Source: JAIVGV01 sp036389335
GTDB taxonomy: Bacteria; Acidobacteriota; Blastocatellia; Pyrinomonadales; Pyrinomonadaceae
DNA length: 64,000 nucleotides
Reading direction: 5' to 3'
Assembly (NCBI GenBank): GCA_036389335.1
Contig: DASVQC010000003.1
Coordinates: forward strand, 11,804 to 75,803
Part shown: piece by piece, positions 51,766-61,000 of the stretch
Layout of the letters: every line of letters starts with the position of its first letter
Numbering within the stretch: the stretch's first letter is position 1
Notes under the pieces: generated by a model
Database searches by the model: none
What the model saw: the letters and a program-made list of their open reading frames with translations, nothing else
What the model was told of the DNA's origin: nothing
Program-made: the position numbers and the translations under genes

Positions 51766-52314
51766 TTACGTCGCGCGCGACTTTATCAGTTTTCTCACGC
51801 CCCACACAGCCGCGACGAGCGCGAGCGACGCCGTCCACACCCACACGACCTCGCTCTCGATCACCTCGACGCCGCGCCCCGTGAAGAAGCCGAGTCCGAT
51901 GGGCGAGACTTCAATCGGTCGCCACGGGAAGAAGTAGCGCGTCGCGTCGAACGGGGCGAAGAACGCGACGCCGCGCCCGCCGTTCGTCAGCGCGTCGAGC
52001 GCGCCGTGCGACGCCGTCGCGACGAAGAAGCACGCGACGAGCGACCACCACCGCCGCGAAAAAGTCTCCACCTCGCGGAACGCCGCCGCGACGACCGCAA
52101 GGCCCGCGCAGAGCGCGAAGGCGAGCGAGTGCGTCAGCCCCCGATGGCCGAGCGCGTCGCCGTAGCCGATCCCGAACGCGAACCCTAAAACGTCCGCGTC
52201 CGGCAGCATCGCGCAGAGCGCCGTCAGCACCCAGAACCTCGGCGGCGCGGGGCCGCGCGTCCAAGACCTGCTGATCGCCGTCGCCGCGACCGCGTGAGTG
52301 AAGATGGTCGGCAT
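51766..52314 (-). CDS. DUF457/YdjM-like membrane metal-dependent hydrolase
   Basis: 182 aa from the ATG at 52314; upstream in-frame codons overlap the sensor kinase gene. MPTIFTHAVAATAISRSW, MLPDADVLGFAFGIGYGDAL, GHRGLTHSLAFALCAG and ATASHGALDALTNGG match the family, with the His/Asp residues presumed to bind metal between four to five hydrophobic segments. Members are thought to be inner-membrane hydrolases; the substrate is unknown. Confidence 0.88.
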   Translation of the reverse strand: MPTIFTHAVAATAISRSWTRGPAPPRFWVLTALCAMLPDADVLGFAFGIGYGDALGHRGLTHSLAFALCAGLAVVAAAFREVETFSRRWWSLVACFFVATASHGALDALTNGGRGVAFFAPFDATRYFFPWRPIEVSPIGLGFFTGRGVEVIESEVVWVWTASLALVAAVWGVRKLIKSRAT

Positions 52315-52384
52315 GAGAGCTAAGACTTCGTGTCGCGTCCCTCTTAATCCCGTCTGACCTCGCCCCCCGGTTTTGTTGGCCGCA

Positions 52385-55300
52385 CTAGACACCCGCTGCG
52401 GACTTCGCCGCGTCGGCCTTGCGGAGCGTGAAGCGCGTGCCGCCCCCTTCGCGCGGCTCCCAGAAGACCTCGGCGTCGATGAGGCTGGCGCGGTCGCGTA
52501 TCCCGGCGAGCCCGCGCCCGGTGCGCGCGCGGCGCGCGTGCGGGTCGAAGTCCCCGCGCCCGTCGTCTTCGAGCGCGAGCGAGAGTTCGCCCGCGCGCGA
52601 GAGGCCGACCGAGAGCCTGACGCGGCGCGCGCCCGCGTGGCGGCAGACGTTCGTGATGGCCTCCTGCGCGATGCGGTAAATCTGCATCCGCACGCCGGGC
52701 GCGACCGAGAGCCGTTCGTCTAAATCCTCGTCGGCGTCGAACGTGTACTCGAAACGCTCCGCGGCGGGGCAGTGCGCGGCGGCGTTCGAGAGCGCCCATT
52801 CGAGCGCGGCGGCGAGCCCGACGTTGTCGAGCACGGAGGGGCTCAGGTCTTCGCAGATGCGGCGTATCTCGGTCGAGATCGATTCGATCTCGCCGCGGAA
52901 GATCGCGGGATCGACCGCGTCGCGCTGGCCGTTGGTCTTCGTCGGCAGTTGATCGGTGAGGAGCATCAGGCTGCGCAGGTCTGCGAGCGTCTGATCGTGC
53001 AGGTCGCGCGCGATGCGGCGTCGCTCGCGCTCGGCTTCGTTGGCGAGGTTGAGCCGCGCGCCCGCGAGCTGCCGGTTCGCCTCCGCCAGCTCGCCCGTGG
53101 CGCGCGCCATCTTGCGGTTCTGCCACGCGCCCCACGCGAGCGCGACCGAGGCGAGCGCGAGCAGCGAGGCGAGCAGCACGGTCGTGCGCGGGAACGGCGC
53201 GCGCCCGACCGTGAACTCGAACCTGAGCGGCTCGGAGGCGACCAAGTCTTTCGTGAACGCGCGCGCCTCGACCGAGTAGCCGCCGGGCGGCAGGTTCTCC
53301 ATCAGAAATTGCGCGTCCGTAGAGAGCTTGCGCCTGACCTCGCGCCCCTTCGCGTCGCGCAGCACGAAGGCGTAGGTGAACTGCTCGGGGAAGGTGCGGC
53401 TGCTCTGCGCCGCCACGTCGAGCGCGAGGCTGTTCTGCGGGTACGGCAGGCTGATGCCCGACTGCAACTCCGCAGCCGTGTGCAGGCGGCGGCTGAGCAG
53501 ACGCGACGCGACGAGCGAAGGCGGCGTCGCGCCCGGGCGGTAGCGCACGAGGCCGCGCGTCGTGCCGACGAGTAGGGTCTCCGCGCCGGACGCGCCGCCC
53601 TGCGCGCCCGCGTCAGTCTTCCCGTCCCCGCCCGTGTTCGCGTTTACGTCCGCGCCCGATCTTTCGCCCGCCGCCCCTCCGGCGGCTTTCTCTTCCGCGC
53701 CCCCGCCGTCGCGCACGCGCAGCAGCGCGAAGGCGTAGGGGGAGGCGAGCCCCTGCTCCACGTCGAGGCGCGAGACGAGCGTGCCGAGCTGTTTGTCGAT
53801 CTTCACGCGCAGCAGCCCTCCGCCCGCCGTCGCGCACCACGCTTCGGGCTGCGCCTGCGCCGCGTCGCCGCGCGCGCCGCCTCCGACGCCCGCGACGACG
53901 GCGCGCGCGTCAACGTCGGCGGCGATCCTCTCGACGCCCGCGCCCGCGCGGTAGTAGAAGAGGCCGACGGCGTCCGCGATCCACAGGCCGCGCTCCGCCG
54001 TGCCGTCGAACGCCCAGACCGCGCCGCGGCGCAGCCCCTCGAAGCCGTGCGCGTCGAGCGCGCGCGCCTCGTCGCCCTCGTACAGAAACGCGCCCGCGCG
54101 CGCCGTGCCGATCCAGAGGCGCGCGTCGCCCTCCGTGTGGAGGCTCGTCACCTCGCGCAGCCGCGCGTCCGCGCCGTTCGCGGGGAAGATCAGGGTCCTG
54201 CGCTCGCCCTCCACGCGCTCGACGCCGCGCCCGTAGCTCGCCACGTAAACCCCTCCGCGGAAGACGCGGATGGCGCGCACGCTCTCGCCCGCGTTCGCCT
54301 TCTGCCTCTGCGCGCGCGCCTCGCCCGCCTCGCGCTCGCCGCCGCGCGCCGCAACTCTTTCCCCCGCGCCGCCCGTCCGACCCGCGCCTTTTTTCTGCTC
54401 GGCATCGGCGGCGCGCTTTTGCCCATCGTCTTCACCCGCGGCGTCATCGTCGCCCGCGCTCGTGCCCTCCCCCGCGCCGCCCGTCTCTTCCGCCTCCTCA
54501 CGCGGCTCCAACTTCCCGGCCCCCGCGCCGCGACCGCGCGTATCGACATCCGCGAACAGTCCCGCGGAAGTGCCGACGAGCAGGCGACCGCGCGCGTCCT
54601 CCGCGATGGCGTAGACGTAGCGGGGCGCGAGTTCCGCGACCGGGCTCCACGCGCCGCGCCCCTCGTCGAAGACGAAGAGCCCGCGGCTCGTGCCCGCGAG
54701 CAGCTCGCCGCGGCGCGTGCGGTAGAGCGCGCGCACGAAGCTCGACGCCGCGTCGGGGCCGAACGTCTCCGTGCGCGGCGACTGCGGGTCGTAGCGGCAG
54801 ACGCCCCTGTCCGTGCCGAACCAGACGACGCCCTCGCGGTCGATGAGGACGTTGAAGACGCGGTTCGAGCGCAAGCCCCCCGCCGTGTTCTCGAAGGTGA
54901 AGTGATCGACCTGCCGCGCGCCGCGGAAGCGGTACGCGCCCAGCCCCTCGGTCGCGACCCACACGTCGCCGCGCGCGTCGCGCCTGACGGCGGTGGCCGT
55001 GAAGAGGTCGCCGACGCGCCTGAGCGTCGCCGCCTCGTTCTCCGGCAAGGGCTCTGCGCCCGCGTAGAGCCCGCCGTCCGCGCCGCGCGCGCGCGCGCCG
55101 ACGAGGAGGCGACCGCCCGCGTCGGCGTCGAGTGCTTCGACGAAGAACGGGCGCGGGCGGCTCAAGACTTCGCGCGCTCTCTCGCCGTCGAAGGCGAGGA
55201 GCCCGCGGCTGTGCGTGCCGACGTAGACGACGCCGCCGCGCCCCTGCGCGAGGCTCGTCAGGCGCAGCGCGCCGGGCTTGTCGGCGTCCGCGCTCTTGAG

Positions 55301-55858
55301 GGGCTGTTCGGGGAACGCGCGCACGCCGACCGTGCCGTCGAGGTTGACGGCGCAGCTATAGAGTTGGCCCGCCGAGGTGGTCATCAGCGCGCGCCCGCGG
55401 CCCTGCGAGATGATGGCGGTGACGGATTTCCCGCGCGTCTCTTCGAGCGCGCGCCACGCGCCGTCGCGCGTCACCGCCGCGCCGTCCTCCGTCCCGATCC
55501 AGAGCGCGCCCGACTCGTCGAACTTCAAAGCGTTGACGCGCCCCTGCGCGAGCCCTTCGACGGCGACCGTCTGCGTGCGCCGCCCGTCGTAGCGCGCGAG
55601 CCCGTTGTCGGTGCCGAACCAGAGCGCGCCGTCGCCGCCCTGCTCGATGGCGCGCACGCGATCCGAGGGCAGCCCGTGGAAGAGGGTGACCGCGCCCCAC
55701 TGGTGCAGGTTCATGGCGCGCGGGTCGGGCGGCTCGCTCGGGCCCTGCGCGGAGGAACCGGGGAAGTTGAAACTGATGAAGATTAGGAATAACAGCGGTG
55801 CGGCGGCGACTAAACGGCGGCGGGGATGAGGGCGGCGGCGATCCGCCGGACTCGCCAC
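52385..55858 (-). CDS. Hybrid-length two-component sensor histidine kinase (Reg_prop/Y_Y_Y type)
   Basis: About 1157 aa from a GTG at 55858. The start is uncertain: an ATG at 55954 would place 32 repeat-encoded residues ahead. After a hydrophobic leader (LVAAAPLLFLIFISFNF), a large periplasmic double-propeller holds Reg_prop repeats (GDGALWFGTDNGLARYDGR, GALWIGTEDGAAV, GVVWFGTDRGVCRYD). Then come a Y_Y_Y domain, one transmembrane helix, a HisKA_3 domain with His954 in ARDLHDQTLADLRSLM, and an HATPase with NVCRHAGARRV, DDGRG and GRGLAGIRDRA. Two acidic/Gly-rich inserts lie within the propeller. It pairs with the response regulator upstream. The signal is probably a saccharide or related ligand. 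Confidence 0.9.
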   Translation of the reverse strand: MASPADRRRPHPRRRLVAAAPLLFLIFISFNFPGSSAQGPSEPPDPRAMNLHQWGAVTLFHGLPSDRVRAIEQGGDGALWFGTDNGLARYDGRRTQTVAVEGLAQGRVNALKFDESGALWIGTEDGAAVTRDGAWRALEETRGKSVTAIISQGRGRALMTTSAGQLYSCAVNLDGTVGVRAFPEQPLKSADADKPGALRLTSLAQGRGGVVYVGTHSRGLLAFDGERAREVLSRPRPFFVEALDADAGGRLLVGARARGADGGLYAGAEPLPENEAATLRRVGDLFTATAVRRDARGDVWVATEGLGAYRFRGARQVDHFTFENTAGGLRSNRVFNVLIDREGVVWFGTDRGVCRYDPQSPRTETFGPDAASSFVRALYRTRRGELLAGTSRGLFVFDEGRGAWSPVAELAPRYVYAIAEDARGRLLVGTSAGLFADVDTRGRGAGAGKLEPREEAEETGGAGEGTSAGDDDAAGEDDGQKRAADAEQKKGAGRTGGAGERVAARGGEREAGEARAQRQKANAGESVRAIRVFRGGVYVASYGRGVERVEGERRTLIFPANGADARLREVTSLHTEGDARLWIGTARAGAFLYEGDEARALDAHGFEGLRRGAVWAFDGTAERGLWIADAVGLFYYRAGAGVERIAADVDARAVVAGVGGGARGDAAQAQPEAWCATAGGGLLRVKIDKQLGTLVSRLDVEQGLASPYAFALLRVRDGGGAEEKAAGGAAGERSGADVNANTGGDGKTDAGAQGGASGAETLLVGTTRGLVRYRPGATPPSLVASRLLSRRLHTAAELQSGISLPYPQNSLALDVAAQSSRTFPEQFTYAFVLRDAKGREVRRKLSTDAQFLMENLPPGGYSVEARAFTKDLVASEPLRFEFTVGRAPFPRTTVLLASLLALASVALAWGAWQNRKMARATGELAEANRQLAGARLNLANEAERERRRIARDLHDQTLADLRSLMLLTDQLPTKTNGQRDAVDPAIFRGEIESISTEIRRICEDLSPSVLDNVGLAAALEWALSNAAAHCPAAERFEYTFDADEDLDERLSVAPGVRMQIYRIAQEAITNVCRHAGARRVRLSVGLSRAGELSLALEDDGRGDFDPHARRARTGRGLAGIRDRASLIDAEVFWEPREGGGTRFTLRKADAAKSAAGV

Positions 55859-55937
55859 AGAGACACAGAGAACACGGAGGGGGCGCGGAGTTTTTCTCTG
55901 TGCGTCCCCCGTGTTCTCTGTGTCTCTGTGGTGAATG
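55853..55937. repeat. Palindromic repeat, CACCACAGAG family (copy 4)
   Basis: The left arm CGCCACAGAGACACAGAGAA through GCGGAG (55853-55890) pairs with GTCCCCCGTGTTCTCTGTGT through GTGGTGAA (55904-55935). It lies between the response regulator stop at 55973 and the sensor kinase coding region, overlapping the possible sensor kinase start. Confidence 0.88.
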
Positions 55938-55972
55938 TCTTGATCCGCTTTCACTCTTTCAACGTCGTGCGC

Positions 55973-56779
55973 TCAGTGCTTCTTGCGCTCCGCCTTCAGC
56001 TCGTCGGCGAAGCGCAGGCGGTCGCGCGCGATCCACGCTTCCAGATCGCGCTCGGCCTTCTCCAGCTCGTCGGCGTTGATCAGGCCGCGGCGCAGCGCCT
56101 CGAAGAAGGCGCGCGTGCGGACGTTGTAGGCGAGCTTGTCGTAGGACTCGTGCGGCGTGCCCTCGGGGGTCGAGACGAACAGCTTCTCGTAGAGCGTGGC
56201 GAGGCGGCTCTCGACGCCGCGCAGGGAGAGGCTGCACTTGCGCGCGATGAGCCAGTTCGAGAGGCCGAGCGCGAGGTAGTAGAGCGCCTCGGCCTCGAAC
56301 TCGGTGAGGAGCGGGCGCTTGAACGAGTCTTTGAACGCCGGGTCGATCATGTCGGCCCCGTCTTCGAGGACGGCGGCGACGAAGCGGAGGAAGCGCGACT
56401 CGGGGTTGTTCTTGTGGATGAAGCCGTAGGTCGGCGCGGGCTCGACCGAGCGGATGATCTTCCTGATCTCGTTGATGTAAATCTCGTCCGGGAACTGCGT
56501 CCAGAAGATGACGCGCGCCTGCGGCGACTCTCTCCAGATGGCCCGCGCCGCCTTCACGCCCGACAGCCGCGGCATCTGGATGTCGAGCACGCACAGCCCC
56601 GGCTTGTGCTTCGCGGCGAGGGCGACCGCCTCCTCGCCGTCCGCCGCCTCGATGACGGGGGCGTGCGCGGCGAACTCGCGTTCGAGCAGCTCGCGCAAAT
56701 AGCGCCGCTGCGCCACGTTGTCTTCGGCGATTAAGATCGACATAGAAGAAGGAGGACTGACCCTAGCGTTCGGCGTCAT
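55973..56779 (-). CDS. Response regulator, REC plus LuxR-type HTH
   Basis: 268 aa from the ATG at 56779, chosen because AGGTGA lies five to six bases upstream; the ATG at 56743 (MSILIAEDN) has no ribosome-binding site. The REC domain has ILIAEDN and phosphoacceptor Asp66 in CVLDIQMPRLSG. The C-terminal region (LLTEFEAEALYYLALGLSNW, then SLRGVESRLATLYEKLFV) resembles a LuxR/GerE helix-turn-helix with extended linkers. It is transcribed just before the sensor kinase gene and should be its partner. Target genes are unknown. Confidence 0.88.
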   Translation of the reverse strand: MTPNARVSPPSSMSILIAEDNVAQRRYLRELLEREFAAHAPVIEAADGEEAVALAAKHKPGLCVLDIQMPRLSGVKAARAIWRESPQARVIFWTQFPDEIYINEIRKIIRSVEPAPTYGFIHKNNPESRFLRFVAAVLEDGADMIDPAFKDSFKRPLLTEFEAEALYYLALGLSNWLIARKCSLSLRGVESRLATLYEKLFVSTPEGTPHESYDKLAYNVRTRAFFEALRRGLINADELEKAERDLEAWIARDRLRFADELKAERKKH

Positions 56780-57110
56780 TGTATCACCTGCCTGTTGTTC
56801 GCGTACCGGCCTGCGATCTACACCCTCCGTCATACGCCCGGCGCGGTCAATGTGGCATTCCACAGGCGCGCGCGCGTGGGTACGTCCGCGGCTTTGAGGG
56901 CAGCCGGAGGCGCGGGCGTTCGCGCCCGCGTCGTGCGGGATTAGCGCGGGGCGGAGAATGCGCCTCACCGTGGCGAACAAAAATGATGACGGAGTCGGGG
57001 AGTCGGGGTATGATGCGGCGCATTCAGGCTCTTCGCAGAATCCCGCCCTGCCGGGCCGGCGCGATTCCGCCACACGGGTTCTTGATTCAACCTTGAGATC
57101 AATTCCGACA
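56780..57110. promoter_or_regulatory. Divergent promoter region before the alpha-2-macroglobulin operon
   Basis: 331 bases between the response regulator and DUF1175 genes. On the plus strand ATGACG (56986-56991), 17 bases and TATGAT (57009-57014) form a sigma-70 candidate about 100 bases before the GTG at 57111. Short direct repeats of GAGTCGGG lie inside the spacer. Nothing else was found. Confidence 0.5.
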
Positions 57111-57965
57111 GTGCGTCCCCTCGCGTGCTTCGCCCTGTGCTGCCTGCCCCTCGCGGCGTGCTTCGCGCTCTCGGGCTGCGGCGGCGCGTCGCAGGCGCGC
57201 GCGCGTGAGGAGACGCGGGCCGCCGCCGCCGCGGCGACCGCGAAGGACGGGCCCGCGGCGAAGGGCGCGGTCGTCGTCGGCTCGATCGACGCGGACGCCG
57301 ACGGCATCCCGGACGCGGCGGAGCTGACGACCTTCGGCGACCGCGAGAACTTCCGCCGCTGGTTCACGGGCATCGCCGAGCAGCAGTTCTACGCGCAGAG
57401 CAAGGAGTGGAACGCGGAGCAGCGCGACTGCGCGGGGCTCGTGCGCTTCAGTTGGCGCGAGTCGCTGCGCGCGCACGACCGCAGGTGGCTCTCTCGCATG
57501 GGCGCGGCTTACGAAGCCTTCGCCCCGGACGTGCGCGCCTACACGCTCGAACGCGGCCCGCTCGGCGAGAAGATTTTCCGCACCACGTTCGGGAGTTTCC
57601 GCGAGTCGGACTTGAAGGACGAGACGTTCTCGGAGTTCGCCGACGCGCGCACGCTCAAGGAGTTCAACTCGGCGTTCGTCAGCCGCGACCGCGCCGCGGC
57701 GCGCGCCGGCGATCTCCTGTTCTTCCACCAGCCGCGCGCGCAGAAGTACCCCTACCACGTGATGATCTTCCTCGGCGCGGCGCGCGTCGAGGGTGAGGAC
57801 GCCGCCGACTGGGTGGTCTACCACACGGGCGCGTCGGCTGCGGACAAGGGCACGGTGAAGAAGGTGAGGCTCGCCGTCCTCGACCACCACCCCGACCCGC
57901 GCTGGCGTCCCGTCGCGTCGAACCGGAATTTTTTAGGCTTCTACCGCCTGAAGATTTTGCAGTGA
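57111..57965 (+). CDS. DUF1175 (YfaT-like) lipoprotein with NlpC/P60-like motifs
   Basis: 284 aa from a GTG at 57111; no strong ribosome-binding site is seen. The lipoprotein signal is RPLACFALCCLPLAACFALS with lipobox LSGC near residue 24, so the mature protein should be lipid-anchored. The DUF1175 core contains RDCAGLVRFSWRESL (Cys107) and GDLLFFHQPRAQKYPYHVMI (a His near residue 216), matching the Cys and His motifs of NlpC/P60 cysteine peptidases; this comparison is my inference. E. coli yfaT neighbours the alpha-2-macroglobulin gene yfaS, and the same pairing occurs here. Confidence 0.85.
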   Translation: MRPLACFALCCLPLAACFALSGCGGASQARAREETRAAAAAATAKDGPAAKGAVVVGSIDADADGIPDAAELTTFGDRENFRRWFTGIAEQQFYAQSKEWNAEQRDCAGLVRFSWRESLRAHDRRWLSRMGAAYEAFAPDVRAYTLERGPLGEKIFRTTFGSFRESDLKDETFSEFADARTLKEFNSAFVSRDRAAARAGDLLFFHQPRAQKYPYHVMIFLGAARVEGEDAADWVVYHTGASAADKGTVKKVRLAVLDHHPDPRWRPVASNRNFLGFYRLKILQ

Positions 57966-58011
57966 GACACCGCTCGGCCCAGACAGCCGATAAGTCGCAA
58001 GGCTCAAACAG

Positions 58012-61000
58012 ATGAACAAGAGAAAGCTGCTCACGTCCGCCGTCATCTACCTCGCGGTCATCTTCGCGGTCTTCACGTTCTCGTTCTGGCGGCTGCGCGC
58101 GCTGGCCGAAGGCTACGCGGCGGGCGAGTGGTTCCCCGCGCAGGAGTACACCGAGCGCGACCCGACGAAGCCGGCCAAGCCCTTCTTCTCGCTGCTGACC
58201 AACCGCAGCTACGGCTCGAACGAGCGGGCGCGCCTCTGGCTCAACTACCGCGACATCGACACGGTGGACTTCCGCGTCTACCGCCTGAACGACCCGGCGA
58301 AGTTCTTCCGCCAGCTCGACAACCCGCACCAGTTCGGCGAGGACGAGGAGAGCGAGTTCGAGAGCTATTTTCGCAAGCGCCGGGCCACCTTCTTAGAGAA
58401 GATTCGCGCCTTCAAGCTCGCCTTCTACCGCGCGGGGCGCGACTACTTCCGCGCGCAGCTCAAGAACAGCTCGCGCCGCGGCTTCAACCAGAAGTTCCGC
58501 AACCCCGACGAGGAGTTCGAGGCGCAGCGCTCGCCCCTGAACGTCGCCGACTACGCGCGCGTGCCGCTCGTCAACCCCGATCAGCTAGTCACCAGTTGGC
58601 GCGAGAAGCTGCCGCCCCTGACGGAGGAGTACGACCGCCGCCCCGTCCCCATCGGCAAGCGCGAGCCGGGCGTCTACGTCGTCGAGGCGGTCAACGGCGA
58701 CCTGCGCGCCTACGGCATCGTGATGGTCACGGACCTGACGATGGTCGAGAAGACCTCGCACGACGGCCAGCTCATGGTCTACGCCGTCAACCGCCAGACC
58801 GGCGCGCCGCGCGCGGGCGTCAAGCTCGACATCTACAAGGGCAAGGACACGCTCTCCACGGGCACGACCGACAATCAGGGCATCTACCGCACGACCGTCA
58901 AGCCGAAGAAGGCGGCCAACGCCGCGGCAGCCGCGACCGACGAGACGGGCGAAGGCGAGGGCGGGGGCGACGAGGAGGGCGGCGGCGAGGGGACGACCCC
59001 CTCCTACGTCATCATGGCGAACGAGGGCGGCAACTTCGCCATCTCCGATCTCGAATCCTACTACTTCGGCGGCGAGGGCGAAGGCGAGGGCGGCGAGAGC
59101 TTGCAGAGCTACGTCTACACGGATCGGCCCGTCTACCGCACGGCCCAGAAGGTCTACTTCAAGGGCATCCTCCGCAAGCGCACGGAGAAGGGCTACCAGT
59201 TGCCGAAGGGCGCGGTCACGCTCAGCGTCGAGGACTCGAACAACGCGAAGATTTTCGAGAAGGAGGTGGCGCTCTCTTCGCGCGGCACGTTCAGCGGCGA
59301 GGTCGAGATCGGCGAGGACGCGCCGCTCGGCAACTACAGCGTCGTCGCCGAATCCGAGGACGGCTCGGCGCGCGGCTACTTCGAGGTGATGGAGTACAAG
59401 AAGCCCGAATACAAGGTCACGGTCTCCGCGCCGCAGAAGTTCATCCCCGCGGGCTCGGCCATGAAGTACACCGTCTCGGCGCGCTACTTCTTCGGCTCGC
59501 CCGTCACCAAGGCCGACGTTAAATACGTCGTCTACCGCTCGCGCTACTACCCTTACTTCTTCGAGCAGCCCGCCGACCCGCTCGACGACTTCGGCGTCGA
59601 GGACTCGGCGGACGAGAGCGAGAGCTACTACGGCTACGGCGGCGACTCGATGGTCGCCGAGGGCGACGGCAAGCTCGACGCCAACGGCCAGCTTCAAGTG
59701 GAGTTCAAGGTGCCCGAGCCCGGCGAGCGGCAGGCGTGGGACTACACCTACCGCCTCGAAGCGCAGGTCACCGACGCGGCGCGGCGCGAGATGACGGGCA
59801 GCGCCGAGTTCACGGGCGTGCGCGGCACGACGGTCGCCGACGCCTCGACCGAGCGGTTCGTCTACTACCAGAACGACACGGCCAAGGTTCTCGTCCACAC
59901 GCGCGACTACGAGGGCAAGCCGAAGCCCGCGAGCGTGACCCTCAAGTTCGTCGAGCAGACGTGGGAGAAGATCGAGCGCAACGACTACGGCTACACCTAC
60001 ACCGACTACAAGCTGCGCGAGAAAGAGCTCTCTTCCGCGACGCTCCAGACCGACGCGCAGGGCGAGGCCTCGCTCGACTACCGGGTGGATCGCCCCGGCG
60101 ACATTCAAATTAAGACCGTCGTCAACGAGGGCGGCAAGCAGATCACCTCGCTCGGCGGCTCGATCTGGGTCGCGGATCGCGACGGCCAGTGGACCGACTA
60201 CTCCTATCAGGGCGAGGATCAGATCAAGCTCGTCCCCGACAAGAAGTCCTACAAGGTCGGCGAGACGGCGCACGTCCTCGCCCTCCTGCCGAAGGACAAG
60301 GCCCACCTGCTCGTCACCACCGAGCTGATGAGCGTCATGTCCGTGCGCGAGATCGACACGGCGGGCCGCGCCGTCGTCATCGACGTGCCCATCGAGTCGC
60401 GCTTCGCGCCGAACATCTTTTTGAACGTCACCTACGTCCGCAACGGAGAGATGTACACGAGCGAGGAGTCGATCATCGTGCCGCCGCGCGACCGCTTGCT
60501 GAAGCTCGAAATCCTGCCGAACAAGAGCGAGTACAAGCCGCGCGAGACGGTCTCCTACACGGTCGTCGCGCGCAACGGCGACGGCTCGCCCGCGGCGGGC
60601 GCGGAGGTCAGCCTCGGCGTCGTCGACGAGGCCATCTACTCCATCGCGCCCGACAACGCCGCCGACATCCGGCGCGAGTTCTACGGTCGCCGCTACAACG
60701 AGGTCAACACCGCCTACTCGACCAACTTCAGCTTCACCGGCTACGCGGGCAAGGAGCAGATCAAGCTCGCGCAGAATAAGCGCGCCTACCAGCTCGCGGA
60801 TTTTAAGAACGACGGCGCGGCGCTCGTCGAGCCGGTGGTCAGAAAACTCTTCAAGGACACGGCCTTCTGGCAGCCCGCGGTCGTCACGGGCGCGGACGGC
60901 AAGGCGACCGTCAAGGTCGAGCTGCCGGACAACCTGACGACGTGGCGCGCCACCGCGCGCGCCGTCACCGCCGACACGCGCGTCGGCGTCACGACGAGCA

